Shown: one piece after another, positions 6,989-8,921 of the stretch
How positions within the stretch are numbered: the stretch's first letter is position 1
How the letters are laid out: each line of letters starts with the position of its first letter
Source of the DNA: an uncultured Bergeyella sp.
Lineage (GTDB): Bacteria > Bacteroidota > Bacteroidia > Flavobacteriales > Weeksellaceae
Assembly: GCA_916710115.1 (NCBI GenBank)
Contig: CAKAOY010000040.1
Span: 1 to 8,921 of the forward strand
Reading direction: 5' to 3'
Length of the DNA stretch: 8,921 nucleotides
Program-made: the position numbers and the translations under genes
The notes under the pieces: generated by a model
Databases searched by the model: none
Told to the model about the DNA's origin: nothing
What the model saw: the letters and a program-made list of their open reading frames with translations, nothing else

Positions 6989-8921
6989 ATGAATAAATCA
7001 GTATATATTATCACTACCGATGCTTATAGTGGCAAATCTCTTGTGAGCCTCGGTATTATGCAAATGGTGATGAGAAATACTGCCAATGTGGGGTATTTCA
7101 AACCGATTGTGGAGTCTAACAAACAGAATGATAAGCATATAGATACTATGCTTACTCATTTCAATTTGGATATAGATTATCGCGATACTTTTGCCTTTAC
7201 TCGTTCGGAGGTTGTTTCCCTCAAAAATCAAGGTAAAATAGATGAGGTGTATGATGCTATTATTAAGAAATATAAAGCGTTGGAAGAGCGATACGATTTC
7301 GTTTTAGTTGATGGAACGGATTTGTTAGGGGATAATAATATGTTTGATGTGAGTTTTAATACTTCATTAGCTCAGTCGCTGAATATCCCTGCTATCGTAG
7401 TGCTGAAAGATAGTTTTTCATCAGAAGAAGAACTTATCAATCATATCCAGATACAAGTGAATAGCATCAGAGAACAAGAGGTGAATGTACTCGCGGTATT
7501 CGTGAATAAGGCACAGAACTATACTGCTGAAACTCAACAAAAATTACAAGAACAATTTGGCGAAATCCACTTCACAATAATACCTCGTGAAGAAATGTTG
7601 GAAAAACCAACTTTGAAAGAAATTGCCGAAGCCCTCGATGCAGAATTCCTCTATGAGGGTGAAAACATCAATATCGTACCATCACAAACGGCTGTGGGAG
7701 GTATGCACTTGCCAAATTATCTCAAAAGATTGACGGATAATTGTTTGGCTGTTTTGCCTGCCGACCGCTCAGATTTGGTGGCGGGAACTTTGGTAGCTAA
7801 TCTTTCTACCAATTTCCCAAGAGTGGCAGGTATGGTACTCTACGGAGGTTTTTCTCCAGAGGTAGAAATCCGAAAAATAATTGAGGGAACGAATGTAAAT
7901 ATTCCAATAATGCTCGTGAAAATGGAGGACACTTACGAAACGGCAAATGCCATCGGAAAAATAAAATCCAGAATCTATCCAGAGAGCAAGGAAAAAATAA
8001 AAGTTTGTATCCAATTATTTGAAAAATACACCGATGTAGAGGATATTAATAAGAGAATCTCTTCCTTCAAATCTGATACTATCACTCCGCGAATGTTCCA
8101 ATATAATATGGTGCAGGCAACTCGCAAGGCTCAGAAACATATTGTATTACCAGAAGGTACAGACGACAGAATCCTCGTAGCTGCATCTCAACTTGCCGAA
8201 GATGAGTTGGTATATCTTACCGTACTTGGTAATCCAGAGCAAATTGCAAAACGCGTGAATGAATTAGGATTGAAATGGAACGAAGCAAGAATAAAAATCG
8301 TTAATCCAAACGATAGCCCTAAACACGAAGAATACGCTCAAAGATTATACGAAATCCGTAAGTCTAAAGGTATGGAAATTGCACAAGCTAGAGACTTGAT
8401 GCTCGATGTTTCCTATTTTGGAACAATGATGGTATTCGTAGGAGATGCTGATGGAATGGTATCAGGAGCAGTAAATACTACAGCACATACAATACGCCCA
8501 TCATTGCAGTTTGTGAAAACAAAAGCAGGAGTAAATACCGTGTCTTCTGTATTCTTTATGTTGTTGCCAGACAGAGTTTTGGTATATGGAGATTGTGCTA
8601 TCGTACCAAATCCTACAGCGGAACAACTCGCCGAAATAGCTATTACTTCTGCTGACTCTGCGAAGGCATTTGGTATAGAGCCAAAAGTAGCGTTACTCTC
8701 TTATTCATCAGGAAATTCCGGTAGTGGTGCAGATGTAGATAAAGTTCGTGCAGCAACAGCTATCGTGAAAGAACAACGCCCAGACTTACTCGTGGAAGGA
8801 CCAATTCAATATGATGCAGCGGTAGATCCTGTTGTTGGTTCTAAAAAGATGCCAAACTCACCAGTGGCAGGACAAGCTAATGTATTGATATTCCCAGACC
8901 TAAATACAGGGAACAATACCT
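6989..8921 (+). CDS. pta: Phosphate acetyltransferase, long form, 3'-truncated by window edge
   Basis: The enzyme catalyses acetyl-CoA + phosphate <-> acetyl phosphate + CoA in the cytoplasm. It is the first step of the Pta-AckA acetate route and also a source of acetyl phosphate. The window holds 644 full codons with an uninterrupted frame; about 50 more are expected for the usual 690-700-residue long form. The layout is: an N-terminal P-loop-like domain of the BioD/CobQ type (about 1-215; DAYSGKSLVSLG near 11-22); a DRTGG-type middle domain (about 225-335; LPADRSDLVAG near 255-265); and the catalytic PTA_PTB domain from about 370. The last shows VLPEGTDDRIL, GDADGMVSGAVNTTAHTIRP, LLSYSSGNSGSGADVDKV and EGPIQYDAAVDP, all family hallmarks. 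The ATG at 6989 gives the expected N-terminus (MNKSVYIITTDAYSGKS) and follows the -7 box. It stands opposite the receptor gene. ackA, its usual partner, would lie beyond the window. Confidence 0.97.
   Translation, partial: MNKSVYIITTDAYSGKSLVSLGIMQMVMRNTANVGYFKPIVESNKQNDKHIDTMLTHFNLDIDYRDTFAFTRSEVVSLKNQGKIDEVYDAIIKKYKALEERYDFVLVDGTDLLGDNNMFDVSFNTSLAQSLNIPAIVVLKDSFSSEEELINHIQIQVNSIREQEVNVLAVFVNKAQNYTAETQQKLQEQFGEIHFTIIPREEMLEKPTLKEIAEALDAEFLYEGENINIVPSQTAVGGMHLPNYLKRLTDNCLAVLPADRSDLVAGTLVANLSTNFPRVAGMVLYGGFSPEVEIRKIIEGTNVNIPIMLVKMEDTYETANAIGKIKSRIYPESKEKIKVCIQLFEKYTDVEDINKRISSFKSDTITPRMFQYNMVQATRKAQKHIVLPEGTDDRILVAASQLAEDELVYLTVLGNPEQIAKRVNELGLKWNEARIKIVNPNDSPKHEEYAQRLYEIRKSKGMEIAQARDLMLDVSYFGTMMVFVGDADGMVSGAVNTTAHTIRPSLQFVKTKAGVNTVSSVFFMLLPDRVLVYGDCAIVPNPTAEQLAEIAITSADSAKAFGIEPKVALLSYSSGNSGSGADVDKVRAATAIVKEQRPDLLVEGPIQYDAAVDPVVGSKKMPNSPVAGQANVLIFPDLNTGNNT

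Noticed and set aside
7769..8014. Minus-strand frame inside pta
   Set aside because: It lies antisense to well-conserved pta codons and is rich in W, F, Y, H and C typical of a shadow frame. The 6998-7231 minus frame fails for the same reason.
1..8921. CRISPR array, tRNA, rRNA or transposase gene
   Set aside because: No regularly spaced direct repeats, no cloverleaf-like segment and no DDE-, HUH- or tyrosine-recombinase-like protein is present in the translated frames.

Overview
The window is AT-rich and reads as chromosome of a Bacteroidota bacterium, most likely class Flavobacteriia (a Weeksellaceae-type genome such as Riemerella, Chryseobacterium or Bergeyella is my best guess, not proven). 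The reasons are two TonB-dependent outer-membrane receptors that end in phenylalanine, one of them with an N-terminal carboxypeptidase-regulatory-like domain; a long-form phosphate acetyltransferase; a protein of the Bacteroidota-specific DUF6909 type; promoter boxes matching the Bacteroidota consensus TAnnTTTG instead of TATAAT; and no strong Shine-Dalgarno sequences before the starts.

Layout from left to right. Bases 1-1753 (+) hold the 3' part of a TonB-dependent receptor gene cut by the window edge, followed by a clear Rho-independent terminator (1778-1809). Bases 1889-3547 (+) encode a 552-residue DUF6909-type protein, followed by a second terminator with a TTCG loop (3572-3605). Bases 3600-4195 (- strand reading) look like a decayed insertion: a 3' scrap of one gene (4091-4195) directly followed by a truncated and apparently doubly frameshifted second gene (3600-4088). 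Bases 4209-6686 (-) encode a complete 825-residue FecA-like TonB-dependent receptor. A roughly 300-base divergent intergenic region (6687-6988) carries a promoter for each side. Bases 6989-8921 (+) hold the first 644 codons of pta, cut by the right window edge.

The genes do not form one operon. Each intact gene appears to have its own promoter or terminator, and the three themes are separate: nutrient, probably iron-chelate, uptake across the outer membrane (two receptors); acetyl-CoA/acetate metabolism (pta, with ackA expected beyond the window); and an uncharacterised protein whose C-terminal half resembles the nucleoside phosphorylase/AMP nucleosidase fold. The most interesting items are that fold in the DUF6909 protein and the small decayed island at 3600-4195, whose reading frame appears to shift twice, each time at a run of four G residues.
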